From an uncultured Pontibacter sp. (lineage in GTDB: Bacteria > Bacteroidota > Bacteroidia > Cytophagales > Hymenobacteraceae): a stretch of DNA of 64,000 bases. Shown here one piece after another: positions 9,027 through 18,156 of this stretch. Below the pieces are notes generated by a model. The model made no database searches and was not told the DNA's origin. It was given only the letters and a program-made list of their open reading frames with translations. Location of the stretch: NCBI GenBank assembly GCA_947499125.1, contig CANMMP010000003.1, positions 1-64,000 of the forward strand. Reading direction: 5' to 3'. The position numbers and the translations under genes are program-made. Position 1 is the first letter of the stretch. The number at the start of each line of letters is the position of its first letter.

Positions 9027-11000
9027 TTATTTTATTTTGAACTCGGTACGGCGGTTCTGCTGATGCGCTTCTTCCGGACACTCTACATTCTCGCCGCAGT
9101 TGTTCACGAGCTTTGTTTTACCATAACCTTTGGCAGTTAGCCTGCTTTGGTCTATCCCTTTTGTAACAAGGTAATCTACGGCTGCTTTGGCGCGCTTATC
9201 TGAGAGTACCTGGTTATAGTTCTGGCTTTCGCGGCTATCGGTGTGCGAGCTCATTTCTATTTTAATTTCAGGATTGTTCTGTAGCACTGTTGCCAGTTTA
9301 TCCAGTTCGCGGGCAGCATCTTCTCTAATGTCCCACTTATCCAGATCGTAGTAAATATTTTCGAGCACAATCACTCTGTCCACTTCATTCTTATCGAATA
9401 ACATAGCCACCTGCACCGTATCGCCGGCAGTTTCCGGGATGCTGGTTACAGCCTCTTGTGTTAAGTAACCTTGTCTTGTTCCCAGCAAAGTATAATTAGT
9501 GCCTTTGTAAGCATCCATAAAGTACTCGCCTTTCTCATCCGAGATGATTACAGTAGAATCTGTAGCATCTTTTTGCGAAACAACTACTCTTACCTGCGAC
9601 AGCGGTACTTCTATGTTTCTCTTTTCGTTGTTCTGCTTACGCTCTAATGTAGCAATGGCCAGCACTACCGGTTTCTTCAGTATGTTAAAGCCATACAGAT
9701 CTTCGGTGCCATTATCAGAGTCGCGGTTAGAGGACAGCATGCCTTTTTTGCCTGGCTCGGTAAACATGATACCATAATCGTTTTTAGGCGAGTTTATAGG
9801 TTGGCCCAGGTTACGGACACCTGCCCAATTGCCTACTTCCCCTTCTGCCGAGAAAATATCCAGGCCACCAAAACCGGTATGCCCATCCGAAGCAAAGTAT
9901 AATTTACCGTTGACATCTACATAAGGGAAGCTCTCGCGGGCGGCTGTGTTTATAGTTGCGCCTGCATTTACGGGCTCGCTCCAGGTGCCATCGGCCTGGC
10001 GGGTAGTATAAAAAATATCAGTATCACCCAGGCTGCCGGGCATATCGGAAGCAAAGTAGAGGATCTGCCCGTCTGCCGACAGCGCCGGATGACCTACTGA
10101 ATACTCAGTAACATTATTATAAGCGAAAGGCTGGATGTTGCTCCAGTTGCCGCCCTGCTTTTCAGCAGAGAATATCTCCAGGCGGTTAATGTGTTCCGGG
10201 CCAGTTTCAACTTTTACCCAGCTGGTTGGGTCCGGGTTGCCCGGCTTACGCTGCTGCACCATGTGCGTGCGTGTAAAGTATAGCATCTTCCCATCTGTAT
10301 CAGATGAAGCGGTTGCGTTATGATACTCGGAGTTTAGCACATCCTGTAGCGCTACCGGGGCACTCCAGTTGCCATTATTATCTGGCTGCGATGTAAACAG
10401 TTGCAGGTAAGGGCGGCCTGTCCAACCGTATACTTCGGTTTTCTCGTCTTTCTCAACGCCTCTGTCCGAAGTAAAAATGATACCGTTGTTATATGGCGCC
10501 GGGCTGAAATCGGCGAAACGACCAGTGCTTATAGTTGTAAGTTGCTCTACTTCGGCGGTTGGCTGTTGCTGCATCCATTTAGCGGCCTTCTCGGTGGCAG
10601 CCATTAGCTGCTGAGCACGTGCCCCGTTTTCCGGCATGGCTTCAGCCCACTTCATATACTGCTCTTTGGCTTCGGTATACTTACCATTGCTGCGTAAGGC
10701 CTCTGCGTAGAAGTATAAATTCATAGGGTTGCTGCCTGGCAGTTCTACGGCTTTAGCATACCATTTCTCGGCCTGCACAGTCTGGCGGGTAAGGCGGTAG
10801 GCATCAGCAATGCGCTGTACTGTTTCGGGCTTAGGTTCGCGCTTGCTCAGAGCGGTGTTATAGTGCTCCAGTGCCAGTGCGTACGCTGCGCTTTCAAAAT
10901 ATCTATCTGCTTTCCGAAGGTCTGATTGCGCCTGTGCCACTGAGCTAAAGCTAAGCATGGCAGCTATCACAAAGTATAAGGGTGTAGATCTATAGTTCAT
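9027..11000 (-). CDS. PorE-like OmpA-family protein with TPR and WD40-like repeats
   Basis: The 657-residue protein has a signal peptide (cut near residue 24, AQAQ). TPR-like helices occupy about 25-150 and a PD40/WD40-like beta-propeller about 155-440, with repeated blocks such as ILYFASDMPGSLGDTDIFY. A carboxypeptidase-regulatory-like sandwich lies about 450-540 and an OmpA C-terminal peptidoglycan-binding domain about 545-657 (SSHTDSRESQNYNQVLSDKRA, with Asp and NRRTEFKIK). This TPR-propeller-CRD-OmpA order is that of PorE, an envelope component of type IX secretion that links the machinery to peptidoglycan. It is the last gene of an operon with a PorP/SprF gene 18 bases upstream and a type B cargo. 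It is probably a dedicated paralogue rather than the core PorE, which is inference. Confidence 0.85.
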   Translation of the reverse strand: MNYRSTPLYFVIAAMLSFSSVAQAQSDLRKADRYFESAAYALALEHYNTALSKREPKPETVQRIADAYRLTRQTVQAEKWYAKAVELPGSNPMNLYFYAEALRSNGKYTEAKEQYMKWAEAMPENGARAQQLMAATEKAAKWMQQQPTAEVEQLTTISTGRFADFSPAPYNNGIIFTSDRGVEKDEKTEVYGWTGRPYLQLFTSQPDNNGNWSAPVALQDVLNSEYHNATASSDTDGKMLYFTRTHMVQQRKPGNPDPTSWVKVETGPEHINRLEIFSAEKQGGNWSNIQPFAYNNVTEYSVGHPALSADGQILYFASDMPGSLGDTDIFYTTRQADGTWSEPVNAGATINTAARESFPYVDVNGKLYFASDGHTGFGGLDIFSAEGEVGNWAGVRNLGQPINSPKNDYGIMFTEPGKKGMLSSNRDSDNGTEDLYGFNILKKPVVLAIATLERKQNNEKRNIEVPLSQVRVVVSQKDATDSTVIISDEKGEYFMDAYKGTNYTLLGTRQGYLTQEAVTSIPETAGDTVQVAMLFDKNEVDRVIVLENIYYDLDKWDIREDAARELDKLATVLQNNPEIKIEMSSHTDSRESQNYNQVLSDKRAKAAVDYLVTKGIDQSRLTAKGYGKTKLVNNCGENVECPEEAHQQNRRTEFKIK

Positions 11001-11018
11001 ATGCTTTCAGGCTATCGG

Positions 11019-11954
11019 TTAAAAGTATTGTGGGGTGATCATTTTCGTATTGTTCTTGCGGAAGAAGTAGTAGCCAACCGAGATCTCGTGTGTGTTGAAG
11101 TTGTTCATCTCGTTCAGCATTTTGTCGTAGGCATAGCCCAGGCGCAGCGAGCGGTGTATCATCAGCTCACCTATAAAAGATACTGCTGTGCGCTTATCCA
11201 TACCTGCCTCTTTCGGGGTTTCGTTGAACAGGTTCACGCTGGTGCGGTACGAGCTGCCCAACCATAAACGATCGGCTAATAATATAAAAGCGTTCAGGTC
11301 TACAGCAGTCGGGGCGTTAAAATCTTCTTTCACCAGTATGCTTGGCTTCAGCTTTACAAAAGGCCCAAGGTCCATTACATAACCTGTAGTAAAGTAATAG
11401 TGGCGCTCTGGTTCTACCTGCTCCATATCTTTAAACTGCAGCAGGTCCGATGCCGAAAGGCCGGCATAGAAACGCTGTGTATGGAAGTAAGCACCTATCT
11501 TAATATCAGGCTTTATAGTGCTCTCAGCCGATACAGGTATACTTGGATCATCTTCGATACCAAACTCGCTGCCATCAATCTTGGTTTGCACCAGACCCGG
11601 CGCTAAACCAAGGCTGAATACGCCATATTCGGAAACCGGCAGCTTTACAGCGATGTTGGCATAAGCCGATAGCGAAGACTGCGCCCCGATCTCGTCGCGG
11701 GTAAGTGCCAGGCCCAGGCCCAGTTTGTTGCTTGCCGAGATGCCATCGATGGTAAGCGCCTGTGTTGTTGGCGCCCCCTCGATACCAGTCCACTGCGAGC
11801 GGTGGAAAGCGTTTACGTTAAGTACATTTTTGCTACCCGTGTAGGCAGGGTTAATACCCATACTGTTAAAAATGTACTGCGAGTACTGTGGATTTTGCTG
11901 GGCGCTTGCCGCAAAGGCAAGAAACATGGCCAGCAGGGTATAAACTATCTTCAT
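11019..11954 (-). CDS. PorP/SprF family type IX secretion outer-membrane protein
   Basis: The 311-residue protein has a signal peptide (cut near residue 19, ASAQ). It then shows the PorP/SprF opening QNPQYSQYIFNSMGINPAYTGSKNVLN, where the conserved NPAYTGS motif is diagnostic. Alternating amphipathic strands to the C-terminus indicate an outer-membrane beta-barrel. In Flavobacterium johnsoniae, SprF-like proteins are needed to secrete or attach their cognate type B CTD cargo, whose gene is usually next to them. That is exactly the arrangement here: the cargo gene is 38 bases upstream and the PorE-like gene 18 bases downstream. Confidence 0.92.
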   Translation of the reverse strand: MKIVYTLLAMFLAFAASAQQNPQYSQYIFNSMGINPAYTGSKNVLNVNAFHRSQWTGIEGAPTTQALTIDGISASNKLGLGLALTRDEIGAQSSLSAYANIAVKLPVSEYGVFSLGLAPGLVQTKIDGSEFGIEDDPSIPVSAESTIKPDIKIGAYFHTQRFYAGLSASDLLQFKDMEQVEPERHYYFTTGYVMDLGPFVKLKPSILVKEDFNAPTAVDLNAFILLADRLWLGSSYRTSVNLFNETPKEAGMDKRTAVSFIGELMIHRSLRLGYAYDKMLNEMNNFNTHEISVGYYFFRKNNTKMITPQYF

Positions 11955-11992
11955 TGTATTAAATGTTTTTGTCCTTTATAATGGCCTGTTGC

Positions 11993-14900
11993 TTACTTAA
12001 ATATGGTTACATAACCTGTAAACACTTCCTGTTTGCCGCTGCATAGCTCCACGCTAACCTTGTAGAAGTAAGTACCTTCTTCCAGTCCGTTTCCGGCCCA
12101 GTTGTCGTTGTAGTTCTTTTTGCGGTATACTTCCGAGCCCCAGCGGTTAAATATGATCACTTCGTTGCTGGCATACTTATCCAGGTTCGCTACCGACCAC
12201 ACATCGTTCTTACCATCGCCGTTCGGGCTAAAGGCTTTCGGGAAATTAAGGCCGCCGTCTATTTTACTCAGGTCTATGGTAAGTACTGCTTCCGGGCTGC
12301 TGCAGGCACCTGTTGTGGCAATCACTTTTATGTCGCCGGTTACCTGGTTGTTATCAGCCTTTACTTTTATGCTTGGCGTACCCTGCCCCGAGATGATCGT
12401 AGTTCCGGCTGGCACCGACCAGGTATAGGTTGTTGCGCCTGGCACGGCATCTATACTATAAGCCAGTCCGTCGCAAAGCGTGCTGTTATCGATTATGATA
12501 CCCGCTGATGCCGGTGCTATAGTGATGTCGGTCTCGAAAGTTATTGTCTGGGTTTCAGAGCAAGGTGTTGCTACGATCACGGTTACTTCGCCGCTGCCCG
12601 AACCTGCTGTTACAGTTATGCTGTTCGTGTTCTCGCCGGCAGTAATTGTCCAGCCCTGCGGCACGCTCCAGTTATAGGTTGCACCCAGCACTTCGGTTAC
12701 CGTGTACACATTATCTGCTGAAGTTGCACAGCTAACCTCTGGTCCGCTTATGTTAACTTCCAGTGGTAATATGTATGGGCTTACCGCTATAGTTGCTTCC
12801 TGGCTTGTACCACAGCTGTTGGTTATACTTGCTGTAATGTTGCCCGGCTCGTTGCCAACTTCTACTTCTATAGTTGCCGTGTTCTCACCGCTTACTATTC
12901 TCCAGCCTTGTGGCACAGTCCAGTTATAGCCTGTAGCATCATCTACTTCGGATATACTATAGATTATGGTTTCGCCTACGCATCCGCCTTCCGGGCCGGT
13001 TATAGTTGGAGTTTCTGTTACGCTCAGGCTTGATAAAGGCATGATAGCGGCTTCGCTACTTCCGCAGGCATTGTCAGCTGTTACGGTTATGTTACCTGCT
13101 GCAGTTCCTGCCTTAACTGTGATGCGGTTTGTACCTTCGCCACTTGTTATCTCCCATCCTTCCGGTAGGGTCCAGGTGTATCCGGTTGCGCCTTCTACTT
13201 CACTTACTTCATAAAGCGCCTCACCTGTCTCGCAAACTGCTGCCGATGATGTTACAAATGCTGGAGTTGCTGGTACTGGCGTGATGCTTATAGTTGATAC
13301 TTCCGAAGTTGCATTAAAGCAGCTGTTGCTTGCTTTTACAGCTATAGTTCCACCGTTGGCTCCTGCGTTTATAGTTACTGAGGTAGCAGTTTCACTTTCT
13401 TTCGTGATGTCGCCGGTCAGTATCCATTCGTAAGTTGCGCCTTCGGCCGGGTTAGTTACGGTGTAAGTTATACCTGCCTGGTTTGCACATGCTGTAGCAG
13501 CTCCGCTTATAGTTGGTTGTGCCAGTTCAGGAGTTACAGTTATAGTTGTTGCTTCCGAAGTTGCATTAAAGCAGCTGTTGCTTGCTTTTACAGCTATTGT
13601 TCCGCCATTGGCTCCTGCGTTTATAGTTATGGAAGTAGCTGTTTCGCTTTCTTTGGTGATGTCGCCGGTCAGTATCCACTCGTAAGTTGCTCCTGCTGCA
13701 GGGTTGGTTACGGTGTAAGTTATACCTGCCTGGTTTGCACATGCTGTAGCAGGTCCGCTTATAGTTGGTTGTGCCAGTTCAGGAGTTACAGTTATGGCAA
13801 GCGTTGCAGTGTATGTGTCGCCGCACTGGTCTTGTACGCTTACCTGTAATTCGCCACTCTGGCTACCGGCTTTTACGGTTATAGTTGTTGCAGTTCTGGA
13901 TACCTCTGTAAAGCCATCCGGAAGAGTATAATTATAAGTTCCACCAAGTACTTCAGTTATAGTATAGGTCAACTCATCTCCCTGGCAAGCTGCGGCATCG
14001 CCGGTTATAGCCAGTTTAGGATCTTCGCAGGTTACGTTTATAGGTACTTCAACTTTGTTATCGTCTGGGTTAGGGTCCGGATCGCGGCTAATTATAGTTA
14101 CTTTGTTCTTGATCTCTCCAGACTGGGTTATCCTGAACTTCAGCTTAAGAGTTGCAGTGCCACCATTTTCAAGTGTGCCTACTCTCCAGATATTTGTCGT
14201 TTGGTTGTATGCTCCCTGCGATGCTTCTACTACTTCTACCAATTCCAGTCCGGCCGGGATCTGTTCCTGTACTTCTACATCGGTAGCTGTACCCGGTCCG
14301 TTATTGTGAGCAGTTATAGTATAAACTACTTCAGAACCTATGGTATAATTGCCTTCGGCAGCTTCTTTGGTTATGCCCAGGTCGGTTACCACCACGTTTG
14401 GCAGGAAGATGTTGTTATAAGTAAGGTTTACTTCGTTGCTTATACTTTGCACACGGCCAATAACTACAACACCCGATGCCAGCGTAATGCTGCCATCCGC
14501 CAGAATTGTGCCCTGAAAACCCGTTGAGCCACCCAGGTTAACGTTGCCGTTCACAACCCAGTAAATGTTGCCAGGCTGCGCGCCACCCATTGCCAGAACG
14601 CCTGCTGCAGGAGCATCCGTCAGCAGGTCGCCGTCAATTATAAACACAAACGAAGAGCTCAGGTCGCCTTTACCATCTAAGGTAAGAACGCCTTTAAAAC
14701 TGGCATCTCCGGATATTTTATAAACACCGGGCCCAAGCGGCAGAGCGCTGGCTCCTAAGTCGCCGTTTATTTGTTTTGTAGGTGTGCGGGCATACAACGC
14801 ATTATAAGCTATCAGTGCATCTGCTTGAGCGCTGATAGCCGAGGCTGTATTCTTTTCAATTTTGCCACTTTTTACAACAAGTCCGGCTTCACCGTTTATC

Positions 14901-15076
14901 GTACTTCCCGGGCTTACACCCAGGTTTCCGGTAACTCCGGTTACACCACTATTGTTTACCTGAGAGGAGGCGAGCACTGCATAACTACCTGCATTGCCCA
15001 GTACATCAGATTGCGCGTGTGCCAGGGTGAGGCCAGCGCATAGGATGCAACAAATTAGCAGTAGAAGTTTATTCAT
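11993..15076 (-). CDS. Large secreted adhesin-like protein: ice-binding-type domain, DUF11, PKD-like repeats, T9SS type B sorting domain
   Basis: The 1027-residue protein has a signal peptide (cut near residue 22, AHAQ). Residues about 27-225 match the DUF3494 ice-binding-like beta-solenoid (SYAVLASSQVNNSGVTGVTG). A DUF11 domain follows at about 232-345 (DLGITKEAAEGNYTIGSEVV). About seven PKD/Ig-like repeats run from about 350 to 930. The end is the gliding-motility-associated type B sorting domain (about 940-1027; FPKAFSPNGDGKNDVW and a GTYFYKV segment), which directs T9SS export. Two repeats, encoded by about 13275-13773, are almost identical. Its SprF-like and PorE-like partners follow in the same operon. 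DUF3494 domains occur in ice-binding proteins but also in non-ice-binding adhesins, so ice binding is not assured. Confidence 0.9.
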   Translation of the reverse strand: MNKLLLLICCILCAGLTLAHAQSDVLGNAGSYAVLASSQVNNSGVTGVTGNLGVSPGSTINGEAGLVVKSGKIEKNTASAISAQADALIAYNALYARTPTKQINGDLGASALPLGPGVYKISGDASFKGVLTLDGKGDLSSSFVFIIDGDLLTDAPAAGVLAMGGAQPGNIYWVVNGNVNLGGSTGFQGTILADGSITLASGVVVIGRVQSISNEVNLTYNNIFLPNVVVTDLGITKEAAEGNYTIGSEVVYTITAHNNGPGTATDVEVQEQIPAGLELVEVVEASQGAYNQTTNIWRVGTLENGGTATLKLKFRITQSGEIKNKVTIISRDPDPNPDDNKVEVPINVTCEDPKLAITGDAAACQGDELTYTITEVLGGTYNYTLPDGFTEVSRTATTITVKAGSQSGELQVSVQDQCGDTYTATLAITVTPELAQPTISGPATACANQAGITYTVTNPAAGATYEWILTGDITKESETATSITINAGANGGTIAVKASNSCFNATSEATTITVTPELAQPTISGAATACANQAGITYTVTNPAEGATYEWILTGDITKESETATSVTINAGANGGTIAVKASNSCFNATSEVSTISITPVPATPAFVTSSAAVCETGEALYEVSEVEGATGYTWTLPEGWEITSGEGTNRITVKAGTAAGNITVTADNACGSSEAAIMPLSSLSVTETPTITGPEGGCVGETIIYSISEVDDATGYNWTVPQGWRIVSGENTATIEVEVGNEPGNITASITNSCGTSQEATIAVSPYILPLEVNISGPEVSCATSADNVYTVTEVLGATYNWSVPQGWTITAGENTNSITVTAGSGSGEVTVIVATPCSETQTITFETDITIAPASAGIIIDNSTLCDGLAYSIDAVPGATTYTWSVPAGTTIISGQGTPSIKVKADNNQVTGDIKVIATTGACSSPEAVLTIDLSKIDGGLNFPKAFSPNGDGKNDVWSVANLDKYASNEVIIFNRWGSEVYRKKNYNDNWAGNGLEEGTYFYKVSVELCSGKQEVFTGYVTIFK
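13275..13773 (-). repeat. Two nearly identical 252-bp tandem units inside the type B cargo gene
   Basis: Matching landmarks lie at 13489 and 13741, giving a 252-base (84-codon) period. Each unit encodes one PKD-like domain beginning PTISG(P/A)ATACANQAGITYT. The two copies differ at only a few codons, while the other PKD-like domains in the protein are diverged. This points to a recent duplication or gene conversion. Confidence 0.88.
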
Positions 15077-15461
15077 ATAAATATATTGAAATGGGATATG
15101 TTCTTATCAATAATATATATAGATGTATCTATACATATTGAACAATTTCATTTACTTAAATTATATGAATATGTTGTGTAAAATTTAAAAATTTATATAT
15201 TTATATGGATAGGCAGTGTTATGGATAAAAAAATTTATATTCTGAGGCATTAAATATATTATTTGCAATATATAACACCAACTATACTATGGTCAAATTT
15301 TTTATTACAATCTTACAATTATAATAAAGTATAAAATATGCGTTTATAGGCATAATTTGCTGTGTTATGGGCATGTCCTAGTATTAGCCACAGAACAAAA
15401 CAGTACAAAAAAGCCCTGTTGCGGTTAACAACAGGGCTCCTTATTATTTTATAGTTATTGG
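15077..15461. other. Very AT-rich intergenic region
   Basis: These 385 bases hold no gene. The part next to the cargo gene start (about 15080-15300) is extremely AT-rich with TATATATA runs and should contain the promoter of the T9SS type B operon. I could not find an exact TAnnTTTG on the minus strand. The far end holds the lipA terminator. Confidence 0.6.
15406..15438 (-). terminator. Terminator of lipA
   Basis: A perfect ten-base stem (AGCCCTGTTG 15412-15421, CAACAGGGCT 15429-15438) with a seven-base loop is followed on the minus strand by a T run. It lies 23 bases past the lipA stop. Confidence 0.92.
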
Positions 15462-16373
15462 CTATACATGCACATGGCGCTCGGCATGGTACGACGAACG
15501 AACAAGCGGGCCGGACTCTACATATTTTATACCTCTGCGCAAACCCTCCTCACGGTAATGGTCAAACAGATCGGGGTGAATAAACTCGGCTACTTCGATG
15601 TGCAGTTTTGTTGGCTGCAGGTATTGGCCAAGCGTTAAAATATCGCAACCATTGGCAGCCAGATCGTCCATGGCCTGGTATACTTGTTCGCGGGTTTCGC
15701 CGAGGCCGAGCATGATACCGGTTTTTGTACGTTTGCCATATTCTTTCGTGCGGCGTATCTGCTCCAGGCTACGGTCGTATTTGGCTTGCGGGCGCACCTG
15801 GCGGTAAAGCTCTTTTACCGTTTCCATGTTATGCGACACAACCTCCTGCCCTGCCGAGATCATCGTGATCAAAGCATCCCAGGTGCCTTTAACATCCGGA
15901 ATAAGGGTTTCTATAGTTGTTTCAGGAGATAGCTCTTTTACCAGCCTTACCGTTTCGTGCCAGATGGCAGCACCACGGTCTTTCAGTTCGTCGCGGTTTA
16001 CCGATGTTATAACGGCATGCTTAACGCCCATCAGCTGAATTGCCTCTGCTACACGGCGCGGCTCGTCTACATCGTACTCGTTAGGGCGACCGGTGGCCAC
16101 AGCGCAAAATGAGCAGCTGCGCGTACACACGTTACCTAATATCATAAATGTAGCCGTACCTGCTCCCCAGCACTCGCCCATATTCGGGCAGTTGCCACTT
16201 TCGCAGATGGTATGCAGTTTATATTCAGATACGATGTTTCGTACTTTGGCGTATTCCTGGCCTACAGGCAACTTTACTCTAAGCCAGTTTGGCTTGCGTA
16301 TCTTGCCATTCTCGCTTAATTCGGCGGGAGTTGTGTTAGGCTGTATGATCGGGAGTGATATTAATTCATCCAT
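15462..16373 (-). CDS. lipA: Lipoyl synthase
   Basis: The 303-residue radical-SAM enzyme inserts two sulfurs into octanoyl groups on carrier proteins to make lipoate. The auxiliary [4Fe-4S] cysteines are Cys57, Cys62 and Cys68 ([12 protein letters not shown]). The radical-SAM cluster CxxxCxxC is Cys83, Cys87 and Cys90 (CTRSCSFC). The C-terminus keeps the conserved RSSYHAE motif. Length and motifs are normal. It supplies the cofactor needed by the glycine cleavage system and by 2-oxoacid dehydrogenase complexes; gcvP and an E1 gene are both in this window. A -7 box ends five bases before the ATG, so the mRNA may be leaderless. Confidence 0.97.
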   Translation of the reverse strand: MDELISLPIIQPNTTPAELSENGKIRKPNWLRVKLPVGQEYAKVRNIVSEYKLHTICESGNCPNMGECWGAGTATFMILGNVCTRSCSFCAVATGRPNEYDVDEPRRVAEAIQLMGVKHAVITSVNRDELKDRGAAIWHETVRLVKELSPETTIETLIPDVKGTWDALITMISAGQEVVSHNMETVKELYRQVRPQAKYDRSLEQIRRTKEYGKRTKTGIMLGLGETREQVYQAMDDLAANGCDILTLGQYLQPTKLHIEVAEFIHPDLFDHYREEGLRRGIKYVESGPLVRSSYHAERHVHV

Positions 16374-16377
16374 GCTG

Positions 16378-16385
16378 CAAAGATA
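16378..16385 (-). promoter_or_regulatory. -7 box directly before the lipA start codon
   Basis: The minus strand reads TATCTTTG, then GCAGC and... the ATG begins at 16373, five bases after the last G of the box. In Bacteroidota, transcription starts about that far downstream, so the transcript would have little or no leader. No clear TTG is seen 19-21 bases upstream. Confidence 0.55.
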
Positions 16386-16479
16386 GGAAGTAATGCGTTA
16401 AGAGACATAAGCATAGAGCTAAGTTTTATAACGCGCACTTATGCAACAGCAACAAACCCGTATTTGTTCGGACAGGGAA

Positions 16480-17217
16480 TTATTTGCGGCTTCCGTAAAA
16501 AATATTGAGGTAAACGGAGGTAAAGTGGCTCGTATTTTTAGCCTGAGGTATAATAACCAGTTCTTTCGGATAAGCTTCCAGCATCACGCCTACTTCTATA
16601 CCTGCGATGCTCTCATTATATCGGCCGTACTCAAAACTTAAACCGCCTTTTATGTGTGCCCCTACATTTACATTAGGTTCGCTGAGGCCTGTAAAAAATC
16701 CGCTGCTGCCTTGTATGCGCTCTGCCGTTTTATGTATGGCCGGGTCGTAATGCTCTGTGCGCACATCGTCGCCGACCTGCTGACCGTAATCGTAACGAAT
16801 GTAATATGGTACCAGCAAACCCAGCGATGGACCCACAGCACCTATAGCATTAACCTGCACCCCCGATTCGGCTGCTTTCCGGAAAAGCACCAGCTCGCGC
16901 CCATAATGCGGACGCACTACAAACAAATAATTCTGTTTGCCGCCTATAAAAGAGTCGCCGGTATAAGGGTTATAGTAGCGCTGCTCGCGCGGGTGTTTTA
17001 CTTCTACAATCTCCAAGGCCCCGAACTGCAGCATTTTCTCGTTCATGGTATAGGCCAGGCGCACAAAAGCACCGCCAATAAGGCCGCCATTCGAGTTCAG
17101 GTTTACGCCATAGCTTATCTCCCGCTCAAAGGTCTCATCTTCATCGGACTGGGCAAGTGCAGGCAAGGCCGCAACACCCAAAACAAACGTCAGCAAAAAA
17201 GCGATGTATCGGATCAC
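16480..17217 (-). CDS. Predicted outer-membrane beta-barrel protein of unknown function
   Basis: The 245-residue protein has a signal peptide cut near residue 22 (PALAQS). The rest alternates short hydrophobic strands with Gly, Tyr and Asn-rich turns (YGVNLNSNGGLIGGAFVRLAY, FVVRPHYGRELVLF) and ends in TSVYLNIFYGSRK. This looks like a small outer-membrane barrel. I recognise no named family. It is 106 bases upstream of lipA on the same strand and has no other obvious partner. Confidence 0.7.
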   Translation of the reverse strand: MIRYIAFLLTFVLGVAALPALAQSDEDETFEREISYGVNLNSNGGLIGGAFVRLAYTMNEKMLQFGALEIVEVKHPREQRYYNPYTGDSFIGGKQNYLFVVRPHYGRELVLFRKAAESGVQVNAIGAVGPSLGLLVPYYIRYDYGQQVGDDVRTEHYDPAIHKTAERIQGSSGFFTGLSEPNVNVGAHIKGGLSFEYGRYNESIAGIEVGVMLEAYPKELVIIPQAKNTSHFTSVYLNIFYGSRK

Positions 17218-17398
17218 TTTGTACAGGTTATAGTGTAGTTAAAAGTAAGGAAATAAAAGCGTTATTGCAATGGCTACCCCAAAGCTCCGCTTCCGGATAA
17301 TTTATACGTAAGCGTTTTATACTTAGTGGCATCGCTGCAACTATAAGCTTTATTTTATTAACCAAAACAGTAGCTTATAGTTTTATACTTACAAAATT

Positions 17399-17749
17399 TT
17401 AACTGTTAGATGCGGCTACCTGCTTTTTCAGCTCATCGGCACTTATACTTAAATGCGATGCGTTATAGGTACACATTCCATCCTGCACAAGTAAGATCTG
17501 CGGTGACTGATGCTGTACGTGCAGCACTTCGGCTATCTCGTTCGAAACAGGCCGGTAAGCCAGCAGGTCCAGGTAGTAAGGTTTTACATGGTCCAGTCCT
17601 TTACCATCCCATTGGCGCTCGAGCCGGCTTTTAGCAGTGGAGCTGATGGAGCAGGAGGTGCTGTGTTTAAAAATAACGACAGGTGTCTGTTTCGATTCTT
17701 CCAGTATTTTATCCAGCTGCTCTGAGCTGTTAAGTGGATGCCAGTTCAT
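17399..17749 (-). CDS. ytxJ: YtxJ-type monothiol bacilliredoxin
   Basis: The 116-residue thioredoxin-fold protein has the YtxJ signature FKHSTSCSIS with a single active cysteine (Cys33) and lacks a CxxC. The cis-Pro region follows at QSPQILLV. YtxJ proteins (DUF2847) belong to the bacillithiol redox system and are thought to remove bacillithiol from mixed disulfides, although biochemical proof is limited. Bacillithiol genes are known in Bacteroidota, but none is in this window. The gene ends a leftward series of four closely spaced genes (20365 to 17399), so it may be cotranscribed with the E1 gene. Confidence 0.88.
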   Translation of the reverse strand: MNWHPLNSSEQLDKILEESKQTPVVIFKHSTSCSISSTAKSRLERQWDGKGLDHVKPYYLDLLAYRPVSNEIAEVLHVQHQSPQILLVQDGMCTYNASHLSISADELKKQVAASNS

Positions 17750-17779
17750 AATCAGTTTTAGTTATACAATGTAAGCAGT

Positions 17780-18112
17780 TTACCCGCCAGCCTCTTTCTT
17801 GGTTACCTTGCGCTTAAATAAACCTTTCTTTTTTACAGGTTTTCCAGCCTCATCAAACTTATAAGCACGGCGCTCATCGCGTTTTTTAGCACGTTTTCGC
17901 GCAGCCTCCCCTTGTTTAAAAGTATAAGCTTCTGTGTTCAGGTGGGTCTCCTTGTATTCTGATTCTGTGTTTTCAGCCTCTTTCAGGAAACGGCGCTGCT
18001 CACGCTTATGCTTTTCCGTGGACTGGTTCTTTATCTGGGCTTCGGCTGGAATAAGGCCGCAAAGCATTATAACCCCTAAGCTGGCTATACATTTTGTAAA
18101 AGTTTGCATCAT
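17780..18112 (-). CDS. Small secreted, highly charged protein of unknown function
   Basis: The 110-residue product has a signal peptide (MMQTFTK..., cut near residue 25, AEAQ). The mature chain is dominated by Lys, Arg and Glu (KHKREQRRFLKEAENTESEYK), predicted helical, and ends in a Lys-rich tail (KKKGLFKRKVTKKE). I recognise no domain. It sits between YtxJ (30 bases away) and a tiny lipoprotein (44 bases away) on the same strand. A periplasmic scaffold or nucleic-acid/anion-binding role is possible but not shown. Confidence 0.65.
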   Translation of the reverse strand: MMQTFTKCIASLGVIMLCGLIPAEAQIKNQSTEKHKREQRRFLKEAENTESEYKETHLNTEAYTFKQGEAARKRAKKRDERRAYKFDEAGKPVKKKGLFKRKVTKKEAGG

Positions 18113-18156
18113 AGGCTCCTTTCTGTTAACGCGTATTTAGTTTACGTTACTGCAAT

